Shown: positions 1 to 5,270 of the stretch, in pieces
How positions within the stretch are numbered: position 1 is the first letter of the stretch
Layout: every line of letters starts with the position of its first letter
Source of the DNA: JBBSBY01 sp038250835
GTDB lineage: Bacteria; Desulfobacterota; Desulfomonilia; Desulfomonilales; Desulfomonilaceae
Direction of reading: 5' to 3'
Assembly (NCBI GenBank): GCA_038250835.1
Contig: JBBSBY010000144.1
Coordinates: 1-5,270 of the forward strand
DNA length: 5,270 bases
Program-made: the position numbers and the translations under genes
Notes under the pieces: generated by a model
Told to the model about the DNA's origin: nothing
Database searches by the model: none
What the model saw: only the letters and a program-made list of their open reading frames with translations

Positions 1-101
1 CTGTTTACAATTCGATCAGTAGGCGGTTCCGGTTGATTCCTACTACTATGACAAATAGATTAGTTCACTATAGTCTCACAAAATAAAGCTGAACATAATA
101 A

Positions 102-275
102 TTATAAGTTTAGGAGTTCTTTTATCTCATTTTTGCTCCATGGAAACATAGGATCTTTTGCATCCCATAGAAGTTGTAACACCTCTTCTTCATCGAGCAA
201 TCCTTTTGATTTCATTAATTTTATGAGCCCGATAAATAGCTGTCCCGTATCAAATCCAAAATACGATTCCGACAT
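102..275 (-). CDS. Small acidic protein of unknown function (57 aa), translationally coupled to the PilZ-like gene
   Basis: I do not recognise a named family. The reading frame gives 57 residues, starting MSESYFGFDTGQLF and ending with NEIKELLNL before TAA. The start is well supported: AGGA at 284-287 on this strand lies 8 nt before the ATG, and the ATG is only 3 nt past the stop of the PilZ-like gene, which is typical of coupled translation. The protein has no signal peptide or membrane segment. It looks like two or three short amphipathic helices (about residues 10-25, 28-40 and 47-56), with an acidic DEEE stretch near residue 29 and a Pro/Trp-rich turn, DPMFPW, near 41-46. The helix-turn-helix-like layout and position suggest a small adaptor or partner of the PilZ-like protein, but that is inference. 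It is the last gene visible in this operon. About 100 nt of apparently non-coding sequence lies beyond it to the window edge. Confidence 0.72.
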   Translation of the reverse strand: MSESYFGFDTGQLFIGLIKLMKSKGLLDEEEVLQLLWDAKDPMFPWSKNEIKELLNL

Positions 276-278
276 TTT

Positions 279-689
279 TCATATCCTGAGGGTGCGATTT
301 TGTTTTAAGAACTGTCTCAGTAGCGCGAGCGCGTCGGCCTGAACATCAATGAATGTCACTCCAACGGTAAACGCGTGACCTAATAAAGTATTTTTTCTTT
401 CGTACCAGTCGACCTGGCCGACAACTTCCATATTGCCGAATCGTTTTCCAAAATCGATTACTAATTCAAGAGAGTTGCGCCCATAGGTGGATTCGGTAAA
501 AGAAAGGTGGAAACCACTAATATCCATTTTTTGTGATTCAAACACCAATCCGGTTAAATTAATTGACTTGGTAACGGCTTTTTGCGGCTTTGATTTCTTA
601 TCCGGGTCTGCGCCATGAATGATGGTGAACTTGAAAGGAATTTGAATATCAGCGGTAAATGTCGAGGCTCTCAGATTTTTATCGCTCAT
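279..689 (-). CDS. PilZ-like domain protein with degenerate c-di-GMP-binding motifs (136 aa)
   Basis: This is a complete single-domain protein whose length (136 aa) and beta-rich pattern fit the PilZ fold, the family that usually binds cyclic di-GMP. Strands are seen around 11-25, 38-50, 56-64, 72-80, 86-97 and 104-114, followed by a C-terminal helix (117-130). The VDWYERKN...FTVGVTFIDVQ segment (93-116) matches the usual end of PilZ domains. Both ligand motifs are altered. The N-terminal RxxxR appears as R7xxxF11, and the D/NxSxxG motif appears as S42-I-N-L-T-G47. The family would normally act as a cytoplasmic receptor for motility, exopolysaccharide or secretion control. Here binding of c-di-GMP is doubtful, as in the known degenerate PilZ proteins that act by protein contact. 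It starts 6 nt after the gmhA stop, with a purine-rich GTGAG overlapping the gmhA end as a weak Shine-Dalgarno, and ends 3 nt before the small downstream gene. A different small beta-barrel is possible. Confidence 0.75.
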   Translation of the reverse strand: MSDKNLRASTFTADIQIPFKFTIIHGADPDKKSKPQKAVTKSINLTGLVFESQKMDISGFHLSFTESTYGRNSLELVIDFGKRFGNMEVVGQVDWYERKNTLLGHAFTVGVTFIDVQADALALLRQFLKQNRTLRI

Positions 690-695
690 AACAGC

Positions 696-1322
696 TCACT
701 TATTGTGCGAGAAAGTGTTTGTAAATCCGGTGCCTAGGTCTTTAGAGCTAAATCGTCCATACAATAATTCATCCACGCTTTCGGCCAATATGTGCCCACA
801 CAAAGCATGAATTTCCTGAATCCGCGGTGTCGACTCATTGCACGCGCTCAGATAATGCTCACAAAATTGTTTCATGGGGCTTTCTCCCCCACCGGCAAAT
901 CCTATAGTCGTAATTTCCATCTCGGAAGCGGTCCTTAAAGCAGAAATGACGTTCGGGGAACGGCCTGATGTGCTGATTCCCAGCGCCGCGTCACCTTTTC
1001 GGCCCAAAGCTCTAATTTGTTTTGAAAACACATCATCAAAACTGAAATCATTTGAAATTGAAGTGATAACCGAACTATCCGTCGTCAGCGCGATGGCCGG
1101 CAGTGGAGGTCTATCCAAAATAAATCTGTTGACGAATTCAGCGGCAATATGTTGAGCGTCCGCAGCCGAGCCGCCGTTGCCGAACAACATGAGCTTAGCC
1201 CCCCTCCTAAACGCCTGGGCGACGCATAGCACAATTTCCTGCAGGACGGTAATGTTTTGGCCCAAGAAATTCTGCTTGGCTCTAATGCTGTCGTTGACGA
1301 TCTCTGATATGAATTCTTTCAC
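696..1322 (-). CDS. gmhA: Phosphoheptose isomerase (D-sedoheptulose 7-phosphate isomerase), SIS domain
   Basis: This enzyme converts D-sedoheptulose 7-phosphate to D-glycero-D-manno-heptose 7-phosphate, the first step of ADP-heptose synthesis for LPS core or other heptose glycans, in the cytoplasm as a homotetramer. The 208 residues cover a complete SIS domain. The GmhA signature runs G48-N-G-G-S-A-A-D-A-Q-H58-I-A-A-E62, where H58 and E62 align with the zinc/active-site His61 and Glu65 of E. coli GmhA. The phosphate-binding loop is S117-T-S-G-R-S122. The C-terminal TPRIQEIHALCGHIL (165-179) supplies Q169 and H177, matching E. coli Gln172 and His180. The protein is slightly longer than E. coli GmhA because of a C-terminal tail (190-208). 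The start is GTG: the only upstream in-frame codons before a stop at 1356-1358 contain no NTG start. The Shine-Dalgarno is modest (AGGA about 10 nt upstream). It is the first gene of a minus-strand operon with the PilZ-like and small genes. No other heptose-pathway gene is visible. DiaA-like SIS proteins are an alternative, but the active-site residues favour GmhA. Confidence 0.92.
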   Translation of the reverse strand: MKEFISEIVNDSIRAKQNFLGQNITVLQEIVLCVAQAFRRGAKLMLFGNGGSAADAQHIAAEFVNRFILDRPPLPAIALTTDSSVITSISNDFSFDDVFSKQIRALGRKGDAALGISTSGRSPNVISALRTASEMEITTIGFAGGGESPMKQFCEHYLSACNESTPRIQEIHALCGHILAESVDELLYGRFSSKDLGTGFTNTFSHNK

Positions 1323-1360
1323 GGCGGAAGGGTCCTTTCCCCTAATCCTACACCTTTATC

Positions 1361-1388
1361 ATAATATGGGGCACCCAACAATTGGCAA
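1361..1388 (-). promoter_or_regulatory. Candidate sigma-70-type promoter for the gmhA operon
   Basis: On the minus strand TTGCCA (1388-1383, five of six matches to TTGACA) and TATTAT (1366-1361, five of six to TATAAT) are separated by 16 nt. Transcription would begin near 1354, giving a leader of about 30 nt before the GTG start at 1322. The assignment rests on consensus matching only. Its position just upstream of a first operon gene, and its overlap with an inverted repeat, add some weight. Confidence 0.5.
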
Positions 1389-1407
1389 TCACAAACCCCT
1401 GATTGCC
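1384..1407. repeat. Perfect 8-bp inverted repeat in the divergent intergenic region (possible operator)
   Basis: GGCAATCA (1384-1391) and TGATTGCC (1400-1407) are exact reverse complements separated by 8 nt. The left arm covers most of the putative -35 box of the gmhA promoter, so a dimeric repressor bound here would block that promoter. It is not followed by a T tract in either direction, so a terminator is unlikely. The regulator is unknown and no candidate is encoded in this window. Confidence 0.45.
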
Positions 1408-1415
1408 GAAATTTC

Positions 1416-1447
1416 ATGTACAAAAGGCTCGAATGTTAGCCTTACAT
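1416..1447. repeat. Bulged hairpin-forming inverted repeat in the divergent intergenic region
   Basis: ATGTA (1416-1420) pairs with TACAT (1443-1447), and AGGCT (1425-1429) pairs with AGCCT (1438-1442), leaving a 4-nt bulge on one side and an 8-nt loop. A competing pairing, CTCGA (1428-1432) with TCGAG (1447-1451), uses overlapping bases. It lies upstream of the weak promoter called here for the exoribonuclease, so it may be an operator or part of a longer leader. Function is not known, and AT-rich intergenic DNA yields such pairings by chance. Confidence 0.3.
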
Positions 1448-1533
1448 CGAGTAAACCATTGTTACAAGATCCACATAAAGTTGAAAATTGGCGTCACCAA
1501 TCCTAATTAAATTTAGTATGCCGATGCTGATTA

Positions 1534-1562
1534 TTGATAAATTTCGGGAAGCACAGTAATTT
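1534..1562 (+). promoter_or_regulatory. Weak candidate promoter for the exoribonuclease gene
   Basis: TTGATA (1534-1539) matches five of six -35 bases, and a 17-nt spacer leads to TAATTT (1557-1562), which keeps only the first T, the second A and the last T of the -10 consensus. Transcription would start near 1569, giving a leader of about 48 nt. The call depends mainly on the -35 box and the spacing. Confidence 0.28.
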
Positions 1563-1581
1563 ATCTGAGTCGATTACGCGC

Positions 1582-1608
1582 CTTCGGCGGATATTCGAAG
1601 AAATGAGG
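1582..1608 (+). promoter_or_regulatory. Leader hairpin and Shine-Dalgarno that set the TTG start of the exoribonuclease
   Basis: GAGG at 1605-1608 lies 8 nt upstream of the TTG at 1617 and decides that start. The nearby ATG at 1603 is in another frame, and no NTG codon occurs in frame between a TGA at 1566-1568 and the TTG. Just before the Shine-Dalgarno, CTTCG (1582-1586) can pair with CGAAG (1596-1600) around a 9-nt loop, leaving the ribosome site exposed. The binding site is well supported. A regulatory role for the hairpin is speculative. Confidence 0.55.
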
Positions 1609-1616
1609 CGGCCGCA

Positions 1617-3617
1617 TTGGCAAAAATTCCACGCAAAAACGACATTGTTGATTATTATGATAGCCGCAAAATATCATGTGGGCTGATCCTCGAAATCGAA
1701 GTTCGAAAAATTAGGATACTCAACGATCAGGGCAAAGAAACCAAAATCTCCATAAACCGCGCCCTCAATTGTAATCAAGACCCCGACTTTCCTGTAAATG
1801 CCGGCAAGGATACTCAAGTTTCCAGATTGAAGGCGATTTCCGCGGAAAGGGAGGAAATCAAAAATAAAATTGATCTGAGAGAACTTTGGGAAATAATTGT
1901 TGTAGATGCTGAAGAAATCACACTGGAAGACTTGAGCGATCTGTTTTTCGGGAACCAAAACAATCCCAGCGCTTCCGCATCTCTTATGCGAGCCATTTTT
2001 GAAGATAAGACGTATTTTAAACTCAAAGCCGACATCATCGAGATTCCCTCCCCCGACCGCGTGCAGCAGGCTTTGGCGCAACGCGAAAAAGAACTTCAAA
2101 AGACGCGGTTCACCGCAATATCCGCTGAATTCATTATGTCTTTAAAGAATTCTGATTCAGTTTCCGGTAAAGATGCTCCCGCAGGTCTGCTTTCGCTATT
2201 GGAAGAAGCAGCTTTGCTGGGAAGAGATTGGATGGAGAACAAACAAGTAAAGGACATCTTTGGGCAAGCAGGCATGTTGCAGGGGTGGGACCCGTTTCGA
2301 GTATTGGTAGAGCTCGGCGTGTGGTCTCCCGATGAAAATATTACCATCAGATCAGAAAACATACCCATCGAATTCAGCGCTGAAATTCAAACAATGGCTG
2401 AAAAAGCGGCTAACAAACAATCACTCTCGGACAGGATGGATTTAACGGACGAACGCCTGATTTCCATCGATTCGATATTTACCAGGGATATTGATGACGC
2501 TCTATCACTAAAAATTTCCGATCAAACCCTCACTCTCGGCATACATATTACAGATGTCGCCCATTACATTGACCATGATTCAGAGTTTGACCTTGCTATT
2601 CGAAAGAGAGCTACTTCGATCTATTTGCCGGAAAATATGATCCCAATGATCCCGACAGTCCTCTCCGAACAAGCGGCGAGTCTCAGAGCAGGAGAAGTTC
2701 GACCGGCAATCTCTTTGCTGGCGAATTTCAATAAGAATCTCGAATTGATTGACTATGAGATATTAGAATCCCGGATAAATGTAAGCGAAAGGTTATCTTA
2801 TGAGGAAGCCGACGAGCTCATAAAGATAAAGGATTCTCCTGAATTCTTAATGCATCAGATTGCTCTAGCTTTGAGAAAAGTTAGGATCAAAAATGGGGCA
2901 ATCATTTTTAAAGATCCGGAACTTCACGTCCATGTTTTGCCTGATGGTATGATTGAAGCTAACATCCGAGACAGGGAGACTCCCTCACAAATTTTGGTAT
3001 CCGAACTCATGATTTTTGCCAATCACTTGTTTGCAAAATATCTTAGACTTAATGAAATTCCGGCAATTTACAGAAGTCAACCGCCGCCTTTAGATAGAAT
3101 TGATCTCGGAGAAGAATATGACCCCGTAATATCCTACAGATGTAAGAAAGCTCTATCAAGAGGCGATTTGAGCACACAGCCGGGGCAGCATTCAACATTA
3201 GGCCTCGATGTTTATACGACCGGAACATCGCCTCTGCGACGATACACTGATTTACTAATACAGAGGCAACTTAAAGCGTCGCTCTCCAAAAAAACTCCTC
3301 TGGATTTAGCCGATGTAGAAGAAGCGCTGATGGAAATATACTTTAAATTGGAGCGCGCAACTCAGATGGAACGAGAACGACAACGATATTTCTTATTGAG
3401 ATATTTGGAAACCCAGAAAGACACTGAATTCGAATGTGTCGTATTATACCGCTTCCCAAAATTCTATTTGGCGCAGATTACGGCCCTTGGCTATAACGCG
3501 GCGTTGAATGTTCCTCACGGGACGGTTTTGAACCCTCGAGACAGGCTAATTGCGCGAATTGAAAAAGTTAATCCTCGAGCTGAGAAACTATCTATGTCTC
3601 TGGTGCGGTTTGTTTAA
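1617..3617 (+). CDS. RNase II/R-family 3'-5' exoribonuclease, Zam/cyanobacterial-chloroplast-type architecture (666 aa)
   Basis: This is a processive hydrolytic 3'-5' exoribonuclease that releases 5'-nucleoside monophosphates and acts in cytoplasmic mRNA decay and RNA processing. The layout is a short SH3-like beta segment (about 8-52), a winged-helix-like region (about 86-155, with the LWEIIV...LEDLSDLFFG pattern), a helical linker, the RNB catalytic domain (about 275-550) and a C-terminal S1-like barrel (about 602-665). The four metal-binding aspartates are D285, D291, D293 and D294, with exactly the spacing of D201, D207, D209 and D210 in E. coli RNase II. The TSPLRRYTD motif (537-545) supplies the catalytic arginine region, and Y336 in TSIYLPEN fits the base-stacking tyrosine. 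The enzyme should therefore be active. The usual tandem cold-shock domains of RNase II and RNase R are not recognisable. This layout is known from cyanobacterial Zam and chloroplast RNR1-type proteins, so neither rnb nor rnr is assigned. Translation starts at TTG behind GAGG. The kinase gene follows on the same strand after 82 nt. Confidence 0.9.
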   Translation: MAKIPRKNDIVDYYDSRKISCGLILEIEVRKIRILNDQGKETKISINRALNCNQDPDFPVNAGKDTQVSRLKAISAEREEIKNKIDLRELWEIIVVDAEEITLEDLSDLFFGNQNNPSASASLMRAIFEDKTYFKLKADIIEIPSPDRVQQALAQREKELQKTRFTAISAEFIMSLKNSDSVSGKDAPAGLLSLLEEAALLGRDWMENKQVKDIFGQAGMLQGWDPFRVLVELGVWSPDENITIRSENIPIEFSAEIQTMAEKAANKQSLSDRMDLTDERLISIDSIFTRDIDDALSLKISDQTLTLGIHITDVAHYIDHDSEFDLAIRKRATSIYLPENMIPMIPTVLSEQAASLRAGEVRPAISLLANFNKNLELIDYEILESRINVSERLSYEEADELIKIKDSPEFLMHQIALALRKVRIKNGAIIFKDPELHVHVLPDGMIEANIRDRETPSQILVSELMIFANHLFAKYLRLNEIPAIYRSQPPPLDRIDLGEEYDPVISYRCKKALSRGDLSTQPGQHSTLGLDVYTTGTSPLRRYTDLLIQRQLKASLSKKTPLDLADVEEALMEIYFKLERATQMERERQRYFLLRYLETQKDTEFECVVLYRFPKFYLAQITALGYNAALNVPHGTVLNPRDRLIARIEKVNPRAEKLSMSLVRFV

Positions 3618-3633
3618 AACCGTTTCAATTCAA
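3606..3633 (+). terminator. Weak terminator-like hairpin overlapping the exoribonuclease stop codon
   Basis: CGGTTT (3606-3611) and AAACCG (3617-3622) form a perfect 6-bp stem with a 5-nt loop, followed by a T-rich but interrupted tract (TTTCAATTCAATTT). The stem has only three G-C pairs, so termination would be partial at best and read-through into the kinase gene is plausible. Confidence 0.3.
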
Positions 3634-3650
3634 TTTCAGTGAGCGCAACA

Positions 3651-3666
3651 ATCTCCGGAGATCTCC
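3651..3666 (+). promoter_or_regulatory. Overlapping palindromes covering a Shine-Dalgarno in the kinase leader
   Basis: The 16-nt stretch ATCTCCGGAGATCTCC holds two overlapping perfect palindromes, one 12 bp (3651-3662) and one 10 bp (3657-3666). ATCTCC recurs exactly 10 bp apart. The shared GGAG (3657-3660) is the Shine-Dalgarno for the ATG at 3670 and is flanked on both sides by complementary CTCC, so it could be masked by local pairing or the site could bind a dimeric protein. Either role is inferred. Confidence 0.4.
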
Positions 3667-3669
3667 ACA

Positions 3670-3684
3670 ATGAAGCTTGAATAG
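3670..3684 (+). CDS. Four-codon mini-ORF (MKLE) in the kinase leader
   Basis: ATG-AAG-CTT-GAA-TAG begins 9 nt after GGAG (3657-3660), a better ribosome site than that of the kinase itself. It is in frame with the kinase ATG at 3700: without the amber codon at 3682-3684 the reading frame would run on into the kinase. It may be a leader peptide whose termination lets ribosomes restart 15 nt downstream, or the amber codon may be a mutation or sequencing error in what was the original start region. It could also be chance. Confidence 0.35.
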   Translation: MKLE

Positions 3685-3699
3685 AACGATTGTAGGATT

Positions 3700-5270
3700 A
3701 TGATTTCAAAACTTGCCATCAAGATAGTTCCTACACCAACCACTCGTGATATTTCCGAGGCGAATTTGACTCGTCTTTCGCGCATAACCAAACTTAGTTC
3801 CGATCGTCTCCTGGATAAAATCAGCCGCGGCAAAAGTATAATTATTGTTACTCCTGATCATCCTCGAGTTAATGAGCTTACCACCTTAATAAAATCTTTC
3901 GGTTTTTCCGTAAATGTCACACCGGCTGACGCTGTTACCCAGGATCACGTTATACCTCAGCTTAGAGTTCCGACGAAACTGACCAAAATAAAAAATGCCG
4001 CGAAAACCGAATGGCAGGTAGGGGACGTAATCGAGAATCTTTATGAGGTCCTCGATATTAAACAAGGCGGAATGGGCGCGGTATATGTTGTCCGCCATAA
4101 AAGATGGAACAACACCATTGCGGTAAAGTCTCTTTTGCACAAGCTCCGCGGACACGATGAGGATAAGGCTCTTTTCGTCAAGGAGGCCGAAACTTGGATC
4201 GATATTGGTTTTCATCCTAATATTGCCGCTTGCTATTACGTAAGAAACATCCTGGGGAGCCCACGCATATTCATCGAGTACGTGGACGGAGGCGGTCTCA
4301 ATGAGTGGCTCATTAGGCGTAGACCCGTAGGTTGGGATACAATACTGGACTTGATGGTGCAAGTGAGTGATGGACTACACCATGCCCATTCCAAAGGATT
4401 GGTGCATAGAGACGTCAAACCCGCCAACTGCATGATGACTTCACACGGTGTTCTGAAGGTTACGGATTTTGGTTTAACCAAACGCCAAAATTTAGACGCA
4501 ATTACCGATAAAGGGATTGATCCAACAGACAGTGTCACCATAGAACGGGAGTCGGTAACGGCAGCCGGCATGGGTACACCGGGCTATATGGCGCCGGAAA
4601 TGTGGATTCCATACTCCGAAGTGGGACCACCGGCCGACATTTACGCATTCGGAGTCATGTTTTTCGAGATTTGTTGTGGTCGAAAACCGTTTTTATTAAA
4701 ACCTGGACAAAAACGAGATAAATTGGCTTTGGCCCACGTCAAAAAGACCCCGCCAAACCCCACGTCGATTCGAAAAGAAATTCCCATAAGTATTGAAAAG
4801 CTAATTCTCAAATGTTTAAACAAAGACCCAGAGCAGAGGTACGCATCATTTCGATTGGTGAGAGAAGAGCTTGCCTACATTTACCAAAGAGTTTGCAAGA
4901 AGAAATATACCCGAGAGCCTCCGAATGAGCTGAATTTATTGTCGGATGCGCTTAATAATCGCGCGGTATCGTTAATGGACTTAAACCATGAAGATGAAGC
5001 GGAAGCTGCTTTGAAAAGAGCTTTGCAAGCTGATCCCCATCATCCTGAAGCGGTATACAACTTAGGCTTACTGCACTGGATCAAAACAGGGAGTCCTGAT
5101 TCCGATTTTGCCGTTCGTTTGGACGAAGTCACAAAAACTCCCGAGTATGTTGGTAGAGGCGGCACTTTGCTCGCCCGCTGTCTTTTAGCTCAAGGCGCGC
5201 CTGAAAAAGCTCTTAATGCTTGCGAAATCGCTTTTGCTTCCGGCGATAAAGATTATTCTCGTTTGAAACA
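3700..5270 (+). CDS. Serine/threonine protein kinase (Hanks type) with novel N-terminal domain and TPR-like repeats, 3' end beyond window
   Basis: This gene is cut by the window edge: 523 codons are seen without a stop. Residues 1-75 form a beta-alpha-alpha-beta-alpha-beta pattern (KLAIKIVP, two helices, KSIIIVTP, helix, FSVNVTP) of unassigned family. The kinase core spans about 113-396 with a glycine loop KQGGMGAVY (121-129, first Gly replaced by Lys), K143 in IAVK, E162 in helix C, HRDVKPAN (236-243, catalytic D238), DFG (256-258), GTPGYMAPE (292-300), D313 and R380. All catalytic residues are present, so activity is expected. The activation segment is long, about 39 residues between DFG and APE, and rich in Ser/Thr. 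TPR-like repeats follow from about 417 (A434-A-E-A-A-L, LQADPHHPEA near 442-451) to the edge. No membrane segment is seen, so it is cytoplasmic so far. The start ATG has only AGG 3 nt upstream, a poor ribosome site. A stop at 3682-3684 prevents a longer frame from the ATG at 3670. Substrates are unknown, and TPRs suggest protein partners. Confidence 0.9.
   Translation, partial: MISKLAIKIVPTPTTRDISEANLTRLSRITKLSSDRLLDKISRGKSIIIVTPDHPRVNELTTLIKSFGFSVNVTPADAVTQDHVIPQLRVPTKLTKIKNAAKTEWQVGDVIENLYEVLDIKQGGMGAVYVVRHKRWNNTIAVKSLLHKLRGHDEDKALFVKEAETWIDIGFHPNIAACYYVRNILGSPRIFIEYVDGGGLNEWLIRRRPVGWDTILDLMVQVSDGLHHAHSKGLVHRDVKPANCMMTSHGVLKVTDFGLTKRQNLDAITDKGIDPTDSVTIERESVTAAGMGTPGYMAPEMWIPYSEVGPPADIYAFGVMFFEICCGRKPFLLKPGQKRDKLALAHVKKTPPNPTSIRKEIPISIEKLILKCLNKDPEQRYASFRLVREELAYIYQRVCKKKYTREPPNELNLLSDALNNRAVSLMDLNHEDEAEAALKRALQADPHHPEAVYNLGLLHWIKTGSPDSDFAVRLDEVTKTPEYVGRGGTLLARCLLAQGAPEKALNACEIAFASGDKDYSRLK

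Noticed and set aside
18..44. 6-bp inverted repeat AGTAGG/CCTACT near the left edge, considered as terminator or tRNA fragment
   Set aside because: The loop is 15 nt, no T tract follows in the minus direction, and no cloverleaf can be drawn with the flanking bases.
133..342. Plus-strand 69-residue frame
   Set aside because: It is antisense to the small minus-strand gene and the end of the PilZ-like gene, both of which have better starts and coupling. Its composition is Ser/Asn-rich and unconvincing.
1326..1340. Near-palindrome in the gmhA leader (GGAAGGGTCCTTTCC)
   Set aside because: The arms hold a mismatch and would leave a one-base loop. Only a 4-bp stem could form around the Shine-Dalgarno.
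1487..1501. ATTGG-CGTCA-CCAAT inverted repeat
   Set aside because: 5-bp arms in AT-rich intergenic DNA are expected by chance, and it has no clear relation to the candidate promoters.
874..1506. Plus-strand frames at 874-1155 and 1177-1506
   Set aside because: The first, and the left part of the second, are antisense to gmhA. The part beyond 1322 has no ribosome site or recognisable protein character and covers the promoter region.
1674..2368. Minus-strand frames opposite the exoribonuclease N-terminus
   Set aside because: They are shadows of the plus-strand RNase frame, which continues without a break into the catalytic domain.
3886..4571. Two long minus-strand open frames (3886-4362 and 4236-4571)
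   Set aside because: They lie antisense to the kinase core, whose plus-strand frame carries all Hanks motifs. They show no recognisable family.

Overview
The window looks like chromosomal DNA from a Gram-negative bacterium of moderate GC content (estimated by eye in the low to mid 40s percent). A sedoheptulose-7-phosphate isomerase (ADP-heptose route to LPS or other heptose glycans) points to a Gram-negative envelope. A RNase II relative with the Zam/chloroplast-type layout and a Hanks-type kinase carrying TPRs suggest a deltaproteobacterium-like, FCB-like or planctomycete-like lineage, possibly uncultivated. This placement is an inference. No transposase, integrase, CRISPR array, rRNA or tRNA was recognised.

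Layout. Positions 102-1322 hold a minus-strand, tightly packed three-gene operon, transcribed right to left: gmhA (GTG start), a PilZ-like protein with degenerate ligand motifs, and a 57-residue acidic protein not recognised as any named family. The gaps are 6 and 3 nt, so translational coupling is likely. Positions 1323-1616 are a divergent intergenic region. It has a plausible sigma-70-type promoter for gmhA whose -35 box lies inside a perfect 8-bp inverted repeat, a second bulged hairpin, and a weaker promoter and small hairpin before the plus-strand gene. Positions 1617-3617 encode a complete 666-residue RNase II/R-family exoribonuclease starting at TTG. An 82-nt gap (3618-3699) follows, with a weak terminator-like hairpin, overlapping palindromes and a 4-codon mini-ORF. 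From 3700 to the right edge runs a serine/threonine protein kinase, open-ended here (523 codons seen), with an unusual N-terminal alpha/beta domain, a kinase core and TPR-like repeats.

How the genes may work together. The minus operon joins envelope-sugar metabolism to a possible second-messenger-type protein. The plus strand pairs an RNA-degrading enzyme with a signalling kinase. Nothing in the sequence proves a functional link between the two halves. The most unusual parts are the leader of the kinase gene, where an in-frame ATG with a good Shine-Dalgarno is cut by an amber codon, the N-terminal domain of the kinase, the divergent PilZ protein, and its small coupled partner.
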